Assembly (NCBI GenBank): GCA_032718475.1
Contig: JAUCBJ010005123.1
Location: 1-39,119 of the forward strand
Direction of reading: 5' to 3'
DNA: 39,119 nucleotides
Origin: Nemertoderma westbladi
Lineage: Eukaryota > Xenacoelomorpha > Nemertodermatida > Nemertodermatidae
Shown: positions 9,967 to 20,577 of the stretch, piece after piece
Position numbering within the stretch: the stretch's first letter is position 1
Layout: every line of letters starts with the position of its first letter
Program-made: the position numbers and the translations under genes
Notes under the pieces: model-generated
The model's input: the letters and a program-made list of their open reading frames with translations, nothing else
Told to the model about the DNA's origin: nothing
Databases searched by the model: none

Positions 9967-11620
9967 AGGCTACCGGAGAGGCCGTCGGAGAGGGCGGGGT
10001 CCATGGAACCCCGGATGGAGGTCGTCGGAGAGGGCGGGGTCCATGGTACCAAGGATGGAGGCCGTCGGAGAGGGCGGGGTCCATGGTACCCAGGATGGAG
10101 GCCGTCGGAGAGGGCGGGGTCCATGGTACCAGGATGGAGGCCGTCGGAGAGGGCGGGGTGCATGGTACCCAGGATGGAGGCCGTCGGAGAGGGCGGGGTC
10201 CATGGTACCAAGGATGAGGGCCGTCGGAGAGGGCGGGGTCCATGGTACCCAGGATGGAGGCCGCCGGAGAGGGCGGAGTCCATGGTACCCAGGATGGAGG
10301 TCGTCGGAGAGGGCGGGGTCCATGGTACCCAGGATGGAGGCCGCCGGAGAGGGCGGAGTCCATGGTACCCAGGATGGAGGCCGCCGGAGAGGGCGGAGTC
10401 CATGGTACCCAGGATGGAGGTCGTCGGAGAGGGCGGGGTCCATGGTACCCAGGATGGAGGCCGCCGGAGAGGGCGGAGTCCATGGTACCCAGGATGGAGG
10501 CCGTCGGAGAGGGCGGGGTCCATGGTACCAGGATGGAGGCCGTCGGAGAGGGCGGGGTCCATGGTACCCAGGATGGAGGCCGCCGGAGAGGGCGGAGTCC
10601 ATGGTACCCAGGATGGAGGCCGCCGGAGAGGGCGGAGTCCATGGTACCCAGGATGGAGGCCGTCGGAGAGGGCGGGGTCCATGGTACCAAGGATGGAGGC
10701 CGTCGGAGTGGGCGGGGTCTATGGTACCCAGGATGGAGGCCGTCGGAGAGGGCGGGGTCCATGGTACCCAGGATGGAAGCTGTCGGAGAGGGCAGGGTCC
10801 ATGGTTCCAGGATGGAGGCCGTCGGATAGGGCGGGGTCGATGGTACCAAGGATGGAGGCCGTCGGAGAGGGCGGGGTCCATGGTACCAGGATGGAGGCCG
10901 TCGGAGAGGGCGGGGTCCATGGTACCAAGGATGGAGGCCGTCGGAGAGGGCGGGGTCCATGGTACCAGGATGGAGGCCGTCGGAGAGGGCGGGGTCCATG
11001 GTACCAAGGATGGAGGCCGTCGGAGAGGGCGGGGTCCATGGTACCAAGGATGGAGGCCGTCGGAGAGGGCGGGGTCCATGGTACCCAGGATGGAGGCCGT
11101 CGGAGAGGGCAGGGTCCATGGTACCCAGGATAGAGACCGTCGGAGAGGGCGGGGTCCATGGTACCCAGGATGGAGGCCGTCGGAGAGGGCGGGGTCCATG
11201 GTACCCAGGATGGAGGCCGTCGGAGAGGGCGGGGTCCATGGTACCCAGGATGGAGGCCGTCTGAGCGGGCGGGGTCCATGGTACCCAGGATGGAGGCCGC
11301 CGGAGAGGGCGGGGTCCATGGTACCCAGGATGGAGGCCGTCGGAAAGGGCGGTGTCCTTGGTACCCAGGATGGAGGCCGTCGGAGAGGGCGGGGTCCATG
11401 GTACCCAGGATGGAGGCCGCCGGAGAGGGCAGGGTCCATGGTACCCAGGATGGAGGCCGTCGGAGAGGGCGGGGTCCTTGGTACCCAGGATGGAGGCCGT
11501 CGGAGAGGGCGGGGTCCATGGTACCCAGGATGGAGGCCGTCGGAGAGGGCGGAGTCCATGGTACCCAGGATGGAGGCCGTCGGAGAGGGTGAGATCCATG
11601 GTACCCAGGAAGGAGGCCGT
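9967..11620. repeat. 40-bp GC-rich minisatellite (about 41 copies)
   Basis: The unit is GATGGAGGCCGTCGGAGAGG followed by GCGGGGTCCATGGTACCCAG, with 38-39-bp variants that drop one or two C after GGTACC and point variants (GCCGCCGGAGAGGGCGGAGT). It carries NcoI and KpnI-type palindromes (CCATGG, GGTACC). Forty bases times three gives a 40-codon period, so frames stay open for more than 500 codons on both strands. Simultaneous openness on both strands argues against any of them being a gene. The abrupt composition change against the AT-rich intron makes the array very conspicuous. Confidence 0.96.
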
Positions 11621-11907
11621 GTTGAAGGAGAAACAGGTGGGAACATGACTCCGGAGCGACTGCGCGGTTTCCAATCTCCGTTAGGAATGCAGCCGTCTCA
11701 GGGCCGGGTCAACGAAGGTCTCAAAGGCCACCGAGTGGAAGAGTAGCCCCGGTCAACCAATTCCTCGTACTTTCTGATCTCTAATTCACCGCCTCCTCAA
11801 CTATACGGCGGCCAGCCACTGCGACTGCACTCTGGGCGAGGTGACTTGAGGCAAGGGGATCGACGACGGTCGCATCCCGTCCGTTATAGTCCGTCCACGG
11901 CTCCATG
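11621..11907. other. GC-rich unique segment between two minisatellites
   Basis: This stretch is non-repetitive, GC-rich and open in frame with the preceding array on the plus strand until a TAG near 11746. I recognise no domain. It may be original cargo of the composite element. Confidence 0.4.
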
Positions 11908-12210
11908 GGACGAGGGTGTCGCCGGAACTGGGAGTCTGGGCTCGACGGTACGAGGGTGTCGCCGGAACTGGGAATCTGGGCTCGACGGTACGAGGGTGAC
12001 GCCGGAACTGGGAGTCTGGGCTCGACGGTACGAGGGTGTCGCCGGAACTGGGAGTCTGGGCTCGACGGTACGAGGGTTTCGCCGGAACTGGGAGTCTGGG
12101 CTCGACGGTACGAGGGTGACGCTGGAACTGGGAGTCTGGGCTCGACGGTCCGAGGGTGACGCCGGAACTGGGATCGACGGTACGAGGGTGACGCCGGAAC
12201 TGGGAGTCTG
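11908..12210. repeat. second 40-bp GC-rich minisatellite (about 7.5 copies)
   Basis: The unit is GTACGAGGGTGTCGCCGGAA followed by CTGGGAGTCTGGGCTCGACG. It differs from the 9967-11620 unit but has the same 40-bp length and similar base composition. One unit is shortened (the copy ending GGGATCGACGG). The minus strand is open throughout (frames from about 12473 and 12391), with PVPASPSYRRAQ-type repeats. Confidence 0.95.
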
Positions 12211-12587
12211 TGAGTTTCAGTCCTAATGAGGTGACTGGGATGGCGTCCAACCAGCAACCGGAGATTGGGTCGCATTGAGACGGGCGACTCCCCAGTTGCG
12301 TCGTAGAGGCTGAAAGCAGAGCCGCGCGGTTCGCCTGGTCCATGGCTCCAGGCGTTGGTGGTGTCGAGAAGGGCGGCTTTCCACGCCTCATGGGCGCGGA
12401 CCACCGATGAGTGGGGTCCAGCGGACTCGTGGAGGCGGCCTGAGAGAGCGATGGACGCAGCGGCTGAAGCCAAGTAGGCTGAAGGAGCCCGTTGCAGTGC
12501 AGAGCTCAGTCACAGCCCCCCCCCCCCCCCCCCCATACGAGCCGGGAGGCAGGCCTGCGCCCATGCAGAGTCCGTTATCCGGATGCC
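12211..12587. other. GC-rich segment with poly-C tract, unassigned
   Basis: A GC-rich, non-repetitive stretch followed by 19 C at 12516-12534. The minus strand is open across it (upstream part of a 230-codon frame that then enters the minisatellite), but I recognise no family and see no splice or start evidence. It may be ancestral cargo of the composite element. Confidence 0.4.
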
Positions 12588-12734
12588 TTAACCATTTGCG
12601 TACCAGATAAATTACATAAATATTTCATCCCAATGACCAAGAAAAACATTGGATTGGGACCAAGGCTTATTTTCTTGTCGTACCAGAGATTTTTATACAG
12701 TATAAAGAGGATAACCATATTATTACTTATCCTA

Positions 12735-13060
12735 CACCCAAAGGCGGCACAGTACCGCCTTTAACCAATTTAGAAATTTTAAATCTTTCACCTATGAACC
12801 CCATGGGCGGCACACTGCCACGCTGGGGGTCGGGATAAAATATGTAAAGGCGGCACACTGCCACGCTGGGGGTAGTGATAAAATTTGTAAAGGCGGCACA
12901 CTGCCACGCTGGGGGTCGGATGTAAAGGCGGCACTCTGCCGCCATGGGGTTTAAGTTATAATTATAATTGCGGCACATTGCCGCCTTAATGACCATGGTC
13001 CTGATCCTGAATTATTTCGAATGAAAAAGGTGGCAGTATGGAGTATGCCGCCTTTTTTAA
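12735..13060. repeat. GGCGGCAC...GCCGCC hairpin repeats inside the piggyBac-like element
   Basis: Units of AAAGGCGGCACACTGCCACG followed by CTGGGGGT and ATAAAAT.TGT recur about every 50 bp, three well-preserved and several degenerate. Several are near-palindromic: GGCGGCACAGTACCGCC, GGCGGCACTCTGCCGCC and GCGGCACATTGCCGCC. A matching ...ATGCCGCCTTTTTTAA arm sits just before the right terminus. Confidence 0.8.
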
Positions 13061-13084
13061 GTGTTGGTACGCAAAGGGTTTTAA

Positions 13085-15205
13085 TGGAATTCGTAACATA
13101 TAATCGAAACAATTAAAGATTAAATTTAATTTAGTAGAAGTACTGTAAATTAGGTGCATTCTAGGTCAAATGCCACGGAGCCTGTAGTATCAAGTCAAAT
13201 ATATTGAGTGAGTAACTAATTTATTAAGCTGCACCCACAAAGATTTGAAAGGCAAAAATGTCATATTTTCTTGGCTGTTAGGCGAGGGTAATTACGCACA
13301 AAGTGCCTGGCGACTTATTTCCAGTGTAGGCCCCCAGATATATTACTCCCCAGATGGAACTGGTACTCATTTAGCGACCAGTTAATGATGCAATGCAGAT
13401 ATGAGCCCTGTCTAGACCATATAAATAAAGCATTCGCGGCGAAATGAAACACCCTTGGCCTTCCAGAGCAACTAACCCACGAGCACTTCAGCCAGGGATG
13501 TGCTAATTCATGGCATCGGATTAAACCACTATGCCAAGGAAGGGCCTATATATCGACAAAACAAACTATACGCAAAACGTTCTCATCAGTGTGCTTCTAG
13601 CTAGCATTACAGGCACTCCTCAAAGAGCATCTGAAATTGTTGATGAATGTTATTACACGGCCAAGCAAGTCCGGCAATTCATCAATGTCAACCTGATGAG
13701 ATGATATTCGTATTATTATCATTATGTGGACAATACCACCCCCACGTCACAGACACTACATACATACGTCAGAGCATCACTCATTAAACAAACACTAATT
13801 AATATGTGTCTCTCGTTAAATAGACAAAGGAGCTGCCACCCCCCAAACACTGAGGTGCAATAGCTAATTCCTTAACATCCAACATCAACTAGGGAACCTT
13901 TAAGCCATTCTTATTATATTATTATATTACAAGTATGAACTGCTAGCAATACTTGTTACATCGCTGGAACCAACACTTTACCCCCAGGAAACGAGATAAT
14001 GCAGGTCGCCTAGCAACCACTGGCCTATGAATTCCTATCACAAATATTCCGCAGGCGGTGCTGGAAAGAAGAGAAGACAAGAACGGTAAAGGTTTCGCTG
14101 CTAAATGAGTAGAGATTGGTCTGAGACCGGTGGCCTGCGTGCGATGATACACCGTGGAGAGTGCCCCACTATCCCTCAACGCAATCACGGGAATTCTTGA
14201 ATCTCATGGATAAACATATTCAGGTGTTCTTATCAGCATATGATGATGACGCAAATCCAATTCCATTTCAACCACACCGCATCGGACAACACGCAACAAA
14301 ATGAATATCAATTTATGTTGTTTTACATTTTAGTCTCCTATTACAACAGCACATACAGGGGTACCCTAACCACAAGCTACTAGAGCTATGAGAAAAATGT
14401 TTGAAATTTCTTAGGAATAGGCCCCAGAAATGGGCTAGAATAAGCTGAGAGATACGTATAGAATGATACTTACAGTTGTATTTGTTATATATATTTTCTG
14501 TGAATGCCGATGTGATGAACATGGGGTTACACGACCTAACAAACATTCACTGAATCAGTAATTGTTTACGTTACAAAACTAACAGGGCATTGCAAGACCT
14601 AAAATATTACAATTCTCACAGATACAAGGGGGGAGGGTCACCCTTACTAGGGGAAAATTTACAAAACATAAGCTGATTACGAGCAAAAATTTAACTGTTA
14701 CTTTAACTATTGGCTCACTTTTTTGTTTTGGTTAGAATAACTTGGCTCCAATAGTTCACCGAGATGGTATTCTCGTCAATATCCCCTCCCCCCACCAACT
14801 GTCTCAATTTTCAAGAATAAATTTTGAATTTCAAATCGTCCGAAGCGTATAGACTGCTACGCCTACATCAGATCACATTTCTTGTGACACATTTCTTAGG
14901 CTTAATGTAACATACATAACATTGTTTATGTTCCATGTCATAATGTACACACTTGTAAATTGTACTTCAATAATGAAAAAGGTGTCACATATCCATCACC
15001 GGTAAAAAAAAACAAGACTCGAACAAAAGAAAAACAAAAGTTGACAGTCGATATCAGACGCAGTAATTTTACAATTTTACCATAATTATAACTATTTATT
15101 GTACGGTAAATAAAATAAGCTTTATTTACCGTTCGTCCCAATATCTGTTATTTACCGATCGAGCGCTTCGAGGGATGTAAATAAGTCGGATTGAGGGCGA
15201 AAAGG
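13085..15205. other. RIM intron 1, no gene recognised
   Basis: About 2.1 kb of mixed-composition intronic DNA. Open frames on the minus strand at 13943-14188 and 14313-14546 lack splice signals and recognisable domains. GC-richer patches at 13430-13680 and 13960-14180 could be conserved non-coding elements, but that cannot be judged from one sequence. Confidence 0.45.
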
Positions 15206-17630
15206 TCGAATATTTATTACGTAAGTAGAGAGCAGCTTATCTACATAAACCAATATTGGATATTGAGTACGCCGCGCAAACACTAATTTTGGAATACCTT
15301 TTGAGTGCGTGAATGGATTTTGATCAAATTACGTACAAACCTTTTCTACGTCAATGGTCTTTGAACACATTTAATAATATTTAAGAAATTCCACCAAAAA
15401 TATTTTATTTTACTTTTTTTGCAGGGACAAAGTAAAATCAATGCAATCCTATGGGTTACTTTTTTTCCCTAGGGAAAAAAAGGCAACATTTTTTCCCGAT
15501 TTTGGTCTAAATTCGAGCAAAAAAGTAACAATTTAAAAATAAAAACGTTTAACACACCCCTCGCCCGTAGCATTGAAAATCGTATTGGTGGGTTCTTTAT
15601 GTAAAACCTCAATGATTGCAGTTGGCAACAATTGGATTATTGATGACAACAATTATTACCCACCCGAATTAGTGTAATCATTTACGTTATAATGCAATTT
15701 CTACAAGAAAACACCAAAGTAAGGAATAATTTCTCGCATTCCGATGTTGTAAAGATGATAAAAAAAAGGTATGTTAAAAAAGTATCTTACATAGTTACTT
15801 TTACGCTCGAATAAACCCCAAAATCGGGAGAAAAAGGGAGTCCATTTGCACCCTAGAAAAAAGTAACCCATACAATTGCATTGATTTCACTTTTTTTCCC
15901 TGGAAAAATCTAAAATAATACTTTTTAGGGAGTTTCTTAAATTTAGTTTATTTAATTTAGTTTATTTAATTTAGTTTATTTAATTTAGTTTATTTAATTT
16001 AGTTTATTTAATTTAGTTTATTTAATGTAGTTTATTTAATTTAGTTTATTTAATTTAGTTTATTTAATTTAGTTTATTTAATGTAGTTTATTTAATTTAG
16101 TTTATTTAATTTAGTTTATTTAATTTAGTTTATTTAATTTAGTTTATTTAATTTAATTTAGTTTATTTAATTTAGTTTATTTAATTTAGTTTATTTAATT
16201 TAGTTTATTTAATTTAATTTATTTAATTTAGTTAGTTCATTTAATTTAGTTTATTTAATGTAGTTTATTTAATTTAGTTTATTTAATTTAGTATATTTAA
16301 TTTAGTTTATTTAATTTAGTTTATTTAATTTAATTTAGTTTATTTAATTTAGTTTATTTAATTTAGTTTATTTAATTTAGTTTATTTAATTTAGTTTATT
16401 TAATTTAGTTTATTTAATTTAGTTTAGTTTATTTAATTTAGTTTATTTAATTTAGTTTATTTAATTTAGTTTATTTAATTTAGTTTATTTAATTTAGTTT
16501 ATTTAATGTAGTTTATTTAATTTAGTTTATTTAATTTAGTTTATTTAATTTAGTTTATTTAATTTAGTTTATTTAATTTAGTTTATTTAATTTAGTTTAT
16601 TTAATTTAGTTTATTTAATTTAGTTTATTTAATTTAGTTTATTTAATTTAGTTTATTTAATTTAGTTTATTTAATTTAGTTTATTTAATTTAGTTTATTT
16701 AATTTAGTTTATTTAATTTAGTTTATTTAATTTAGTTTATTTAATTTAGTTTATTTAATTTAGTTTATTTAATTTAATTTAGTTTATTTAATTTAGTTTA
16801 TTTAATTTAGTTTATTTAATTTAGTTTATTTAATTTAGTTTATTTAATTTAGTTTATTTAATGTAGTTTATTTAATGTAGTTTATTTAATTTAGTTTATT
16901 TAATTTAGTTTATTTAATTTAGTTTATTTAATTTAGTTTATTTAATTTAGTTTATTTAATTTAGTTTATTTAATTTAGTTTATTTAATTTAGTTTATTTA
17001 ATTTAGTTTATTTAATTTAGTTTATTTAATTTAGTTTATTTAATTTAGTTTATTTAATTTAGTTTATTTAATTTAGTTTATTTAATTTAGTTTATTTAAT
17101 TTAGTTTATTTAATTTAGTTTATTTAATTTAGTTTATTTAATTTAGTTTATTTAATTTAGTTTATTTAATTTAGTTTATTTAATTTAGTTTATTTAATTT
17201 AGTTTATTTAATTTAGTTTATTTAATTTAGTTTATTTAATTTAGTTTATTTAATTTAGTTTATTTAATTTAGTTTATTTAATGTAGTTTATTTAATGTAG
17301 TTTATTAAATGTAGTTTATTTAATGTAGTTTATTTAATTTAGTTTATTTAATTTAGTTTATTTAATTTAGTTTATTTAATTTAGTTTATTTAATTTAGTT
17401 TATTTAATTTAGTTTATTTAATTTAGTTTATTTAATTTAGTTTATTTAATTTAGTTTATTTAATTTATTTTAATATTATTTAAATGTGTTGAAAGAGTAT
17501 CGAATTAGAAAAAGTTTGCAAGTAATTTGAACAAAATCCATTCACTCACTCAAAAATGCAAGACATACACCAAAACGTAACTCTGGTTTATGTTGATAAG
17601 CTGATCTCTAATTACGTAATAAATATTCGA
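15206..17630. mobile_element. long inverted-repeat (foldback/MITE-like) element with a minisatellite in its right arm
   Basis: The left arm runs from TCGAATATTTATTACGTAA (15206) to about 15540. Its reverse complement is found in two pieces: 15780-15925 (TTACTTTTACGCTCGAATAA...CAATTGCATTGATTTCACTT) and 17465-17630 (TAATATTATTTAAATGTGTT...ATTACGTAATAAATATTCGA). The right arm is therefore split exactly at the TTAAATATTATT segment by the 15-bp minisatellite. Matching landmarks include GAATGGATTTTG.TCAAATTAC, CAGCTTATC.ACATAAACCA and TCAATGCAAT..TATGGGTTAC. The loop is about 240 bp. No coding frame is seen. Confidence 0.8.
15941..17465. repeat. 15-bp AT minisatellite (TTTAGTTTATTTAAT)n, about 100 copies
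   Basis: A highly homogeneous array of about 1.5 kb. Variant TTTAATGTAG units recur in clusters (about 16026, 16081, 16258, 16507, 16861-16880 and 17281-17322), and a few units carry a 5-bp TTTAA insertion. The seed is the TTAAATTTA sequence at the inner edge of the right arm of the surrounding inverted-repeat element. Confidence 0.97.
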
Positions 17631-18740
17631 GAACATTAAATTATTTAACATTGAGTAAGGCAGCATCTCAGGAGTTGGAGAGTACAGTAATTTAAATTGC
17701 AGTAACTATGGAAGCAATATAGTAAAATACTATAGTTCAATTAATTTTATAACACTATATCGCTCTATATTTTATTAAAGAATTGAACAACAGAAAAGTA
17801 CCCATTTAAAAATAAAATTACGTATTTAATGGGAAAAACTTAGAAAATTTTCTATTCAATATACCCTCAATCCTTTATTAACTTCGCTGGCGCTCATTAA
17901 ATAAAATGCCTCGAGAATAGTGAAAAAATGTTCTATTTTTTCCCATGTAATAAACAATTATCTCATTGTAAAATATGTTGTTTTCCTTAAAATATTCAAT
18001 TTCGAATTAAAAGTTAACATAACAAAGTTATTGCAATTTGAGGTAATGTTCCACCATTGTGTAATTAAATAATACTACCTACTACATACCAGCTATACTT
18101 TGTGAGTGAAGATGATAATTCAAGAACGTTAATAAAATAATCAACCAAAAAATTGATTCAACTAGCTACTGGGGCAAAATATCATACGAGAAAACATTTT
18201 ATGCTAAACATATTAACGGAATTACTGATCTAGAACTAGAATAAATAATACGAACTCAACAGAATGATCTTCTAGATCGTTGATTGGATAAATATTTTGT
18301 TATACCCATTTTGGAAGTTTGATTGGATAATTACTTTATGGTCCGAAATCCAGACATTAAAATCTTTATTGTCCGCACTTTTGCGGACATAAGGGGGATA
18401 TTTTAAATAAAAATATAATGACATATAAAGTTGTGGGTTAATTACGGTACGACTTGAGGTCTACACGACCATTTTATTAAATTCATTACACCATGCATTA
18501 AATTAATGAGATTCACAGCGCATTTAATGATAAGTTTGTCCGCCGTAGTATAACTAGTGATCGTATATTTCCAATTAAAAGCTAAACATTCGACAATATT
18601 TGATATCATATGAAACGGAGGACTACAGGCCATGATGGCCTATAGTTTAGGACGCCTAAATGCAGTAGATCCGGAAAAAGGATGTAAATATTCTGGTTTC
18701 TAAAATGTGAATAGAACAGGGTAGAATATGTTAGCCAAAT
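17631..18740. other. RIM intron 1, AT-rich, no gene recognised
   Basis: No exon, RNA gene or repeat is supported. A small frame on the minus strand at 18442-18633 has no splice context or domain. Confidence 0.45.
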
Positions 18741-19167
18741 AATAAACTAATACATCCCAGTGGTGGAGAATAAACTAATACATCCCAGTGGTGGAGAATA
18801 AACTAATACACCCCAGTGGTGGAGAATAAACTAATACATCCCAGTGGTGGAGAATAAACTAATACATCCCAGTGGCCAGTGGTGGAGAATAAACTAATAC
18901 ATCCCAGTGGTGGAGAATAAACTAATACATCCCAGTGGTGGAGAATAAACTAATACATCCCAGTGGTGGAGAATAAACTAATACACCCCAGTGGTGGAGA
19001 ATAAACTAATACACCCCAGTGGTGGAGAATAAACTAATACACCCCAGTGGTGGAGAATAAACTAATACATCCCAGTGGTGGAGAATAAACTAATACACCC
19101 CAGTGGTGGAGAATAAACTAATACATCCCAGTGGTGGAGAATAAACTAATACATCCCAGTGGTGGAA
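18741..19167. repeat. 28-bp minisatellite (AATAAACTAATACATCCCAGTGGTGGAG)n, about 15 copies
   Basis: Nearly identical 28-bp units. The variant is CACCCC for CATCCC, and one unit has a CCAGTGG duplication near 18870. Low divergence implies recent expansion. Confidence 0.96.
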
Positions 19168-19226
19168 ATATAACAGACCAACATGAAACTTTATGTAACA
19201 ATAATACACCATGACCGGTAAAATAG

Positions 19227-20430
19227 TGTTATTTTCTGATGACACGGACCCCCATCCAAAAAAAACTTTTTGTACAAATCCCTATCATATTGCTTGAAAT
19301 TTGAAACACAACTAGTTCAACTCACCGTCGATGTCCACATGAAGCCGGAATTTTAGATTTTGCTTTTAAATTTTTTATATAAGCGTTTTAAAAAAAGTGT
19401 CGTGTCTTGAAATTGTACCCTCCGTATCGTGGCTATTCTTCATATTAGTCGTGATTTATATATATTATATATCATTAGAAAGCTTGCGTTGGGATAATTA
19501 CAAATATGAAATATCTGAATCTCGTTGAGAAACAGCTGAGATATAGGCGTTCAAAGATTGCAAGAATTATCCTTCGCTGTCGGAGTCAATTTATTCTATT
19601 TAATAAATACACAATGTTCTGGAACATTTTGTTTATGTATGATTAGCTACATAATAGATAGTGCATAGGCATACCTTTCTTGTACACCTACTCATGAGAT
19701 AAATAATACGTTCTAGAATATGTATTCATTAAATGGAATGATTATCCCTTAGTGAACAATAATTCTTGCAAACTTTGAACGCCTGTTGTATCTCAGCAGT
19801 TTCTCAACAACGAAATTCACACATTGTTTGGAATCTTTGCAACGCAGGCATTCTTAATAATATTAAAAAATTACGACTAATAATGTGAAGAATGGCCTCG
19901 ATACGGAGGGTGCGATTTCGCAAGACACTTTTATAAAACGAATATAAATACTTATTTATTTATTTATTTATTTGTGTGGAATTAATTTCGCACTACCAAA
20001 TCGCCAGGGCGACATTTTCTAACTTTATTTCGCAGTGCGACATTATTTCTCAGTATGTCCCTACGCCATGTATTTCCAGTATATCCAGTATGTCACCGCG
20101 TCATTACTAGGTTGTTCTAGAAAGTTTGAGTGCACAACTACAAATCCCCCACAAATAAATACAATTAGATTCGCCATTGTTCATAATTAGCACATTAAAG
20201 CTTTTACGGACCTCGTTCTATTATCCTCGTGTAGTAACCTCGTGCCCTAACGCTATAATGTGCTATTTTATGAATAATGACGTATATAGTTAATTACAGG
20301 AAAAATCGAAAATTCAGGCTTCATGGGATCCTCGATGGTGAGTTGAACTAAAAGAACATTTAGTTGTGTTTCAAAATTTTTTTGGAGGGGGGGGGGGGGG
20401 GGGGGGGGGGGTTCCTTTTAGAAAATGACT
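19227..20430. mobile_element. palindromic (foldback/MITE-like) element, copy 1
   Basis: Left-arm landmarks are found inverted on the right: GAAACACAACTAGTTCAACTCACCGTCGATG pairs with the complement of 20330-20375, CTCCGTATCG...CTTCATATTAGTCG with 19870-19915, and GTTGAGAAACAGCTGAGATATAGGCG with 19770-19810. Outer ends pair as TTATTTTCT near 19229 with AGAAAATGAC near 20420. A 25-bp poly-G tract (20387-20411) takes the place of GGGGGT on the left arm. A second copy of the family lies at 23727-24440. No coding frame. The right end abuts the splice donor of the RIM exon at 20434. Confidence 0.75.
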
Positions 20431-20433
20431 AAC

Positions 20434-20577
20434 TTTTGATTGTCTTTCTCTTCCTCCTGGCGTTGTTTCTCCATGACTGCCATGATTATGGATTTCTCTT
20501 CCTCTGTGAGATGCGAAAGATCTGGCATTGGGACACCAGACATAGTTAGTGGATAGCCAATGGCAGTAGATTAGCAG
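20434..20577 (-). CDS. RIMS: RIM first coding exon (start codon and Rab-binding helix)
   Basis: On the minus strand an ATG at 20543 opens MSGVPMPDLSHLTEEEKSII, followed by MAVMEKQRQEEEKDNQ. The PDLSHLTEEE..IIMAVM block is the hallmark N-terminal Rab3/Rab27-binding helix of RIM1/RIM2/UNC-10. Coding sequence covers 20543-20434 (36 codons plus two bases) and ends at a donor reading AAAA|GTTAGT. The two leftover bases are completed in frame by the first base of the zinc-finger exon at 8941. Upstream, an acceptor-like TGTTACAG|C at 20578 suggests a 34-bp untranslated start of this exon. The donor is not optimal and sits at the edge of a palindromic element. The linker between helix and zinc finger would be much shorter than I recall for vertebrate RIMs if no exon intervenes. 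Confidence 0.85.

Larger units (their letters stand above)
9830..13084. mobile_element. piggyBac-like non-autonomous composite (TTAA-CCCTTTGCGTACC ends)
   Basis: The left edge reads TTAACCCTTTGCGTACC (9830) and the right edge GGTACGCAAAGGG followed by TTTTAA (13066-13084), an inverted pair with TTAA outside, as expected for piggyBac-type insertion. About 115-120 bp at the left end (9830-9950) recurs in direct orientation at 12588-12701, again starting TTAACC.TTTGCGTACC and ending GTACCAGAGATTTTTATA. So there is either a 0.5-kb element (12588-13084) next to a left-end fragment, or one element with a duplicated end. Between the two copies lie two GC-rich minisatellites and a GC-rich unique stretch. 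No transposase domain is recognisable. The superfamily call rests only on the termini. Confidence 0.55.

Noticed and set aside
9912-11746. Several open frames of 256-578 codons on both strands across the 40-bp array
   Set aside because: They exist because the repeat unit lacks stop codons; opposite strands and multiple frames are open at once, and no domain or splice structure is seen.
11781-12473. A 230-codon minus-strand frame across the second GC-rich array and its flank
   Set aside because: Half is minisatellite; the unique part (about 12210-12473) has no recognisable domain or splice signals. Kept only as an unassigned GC-rich segment.
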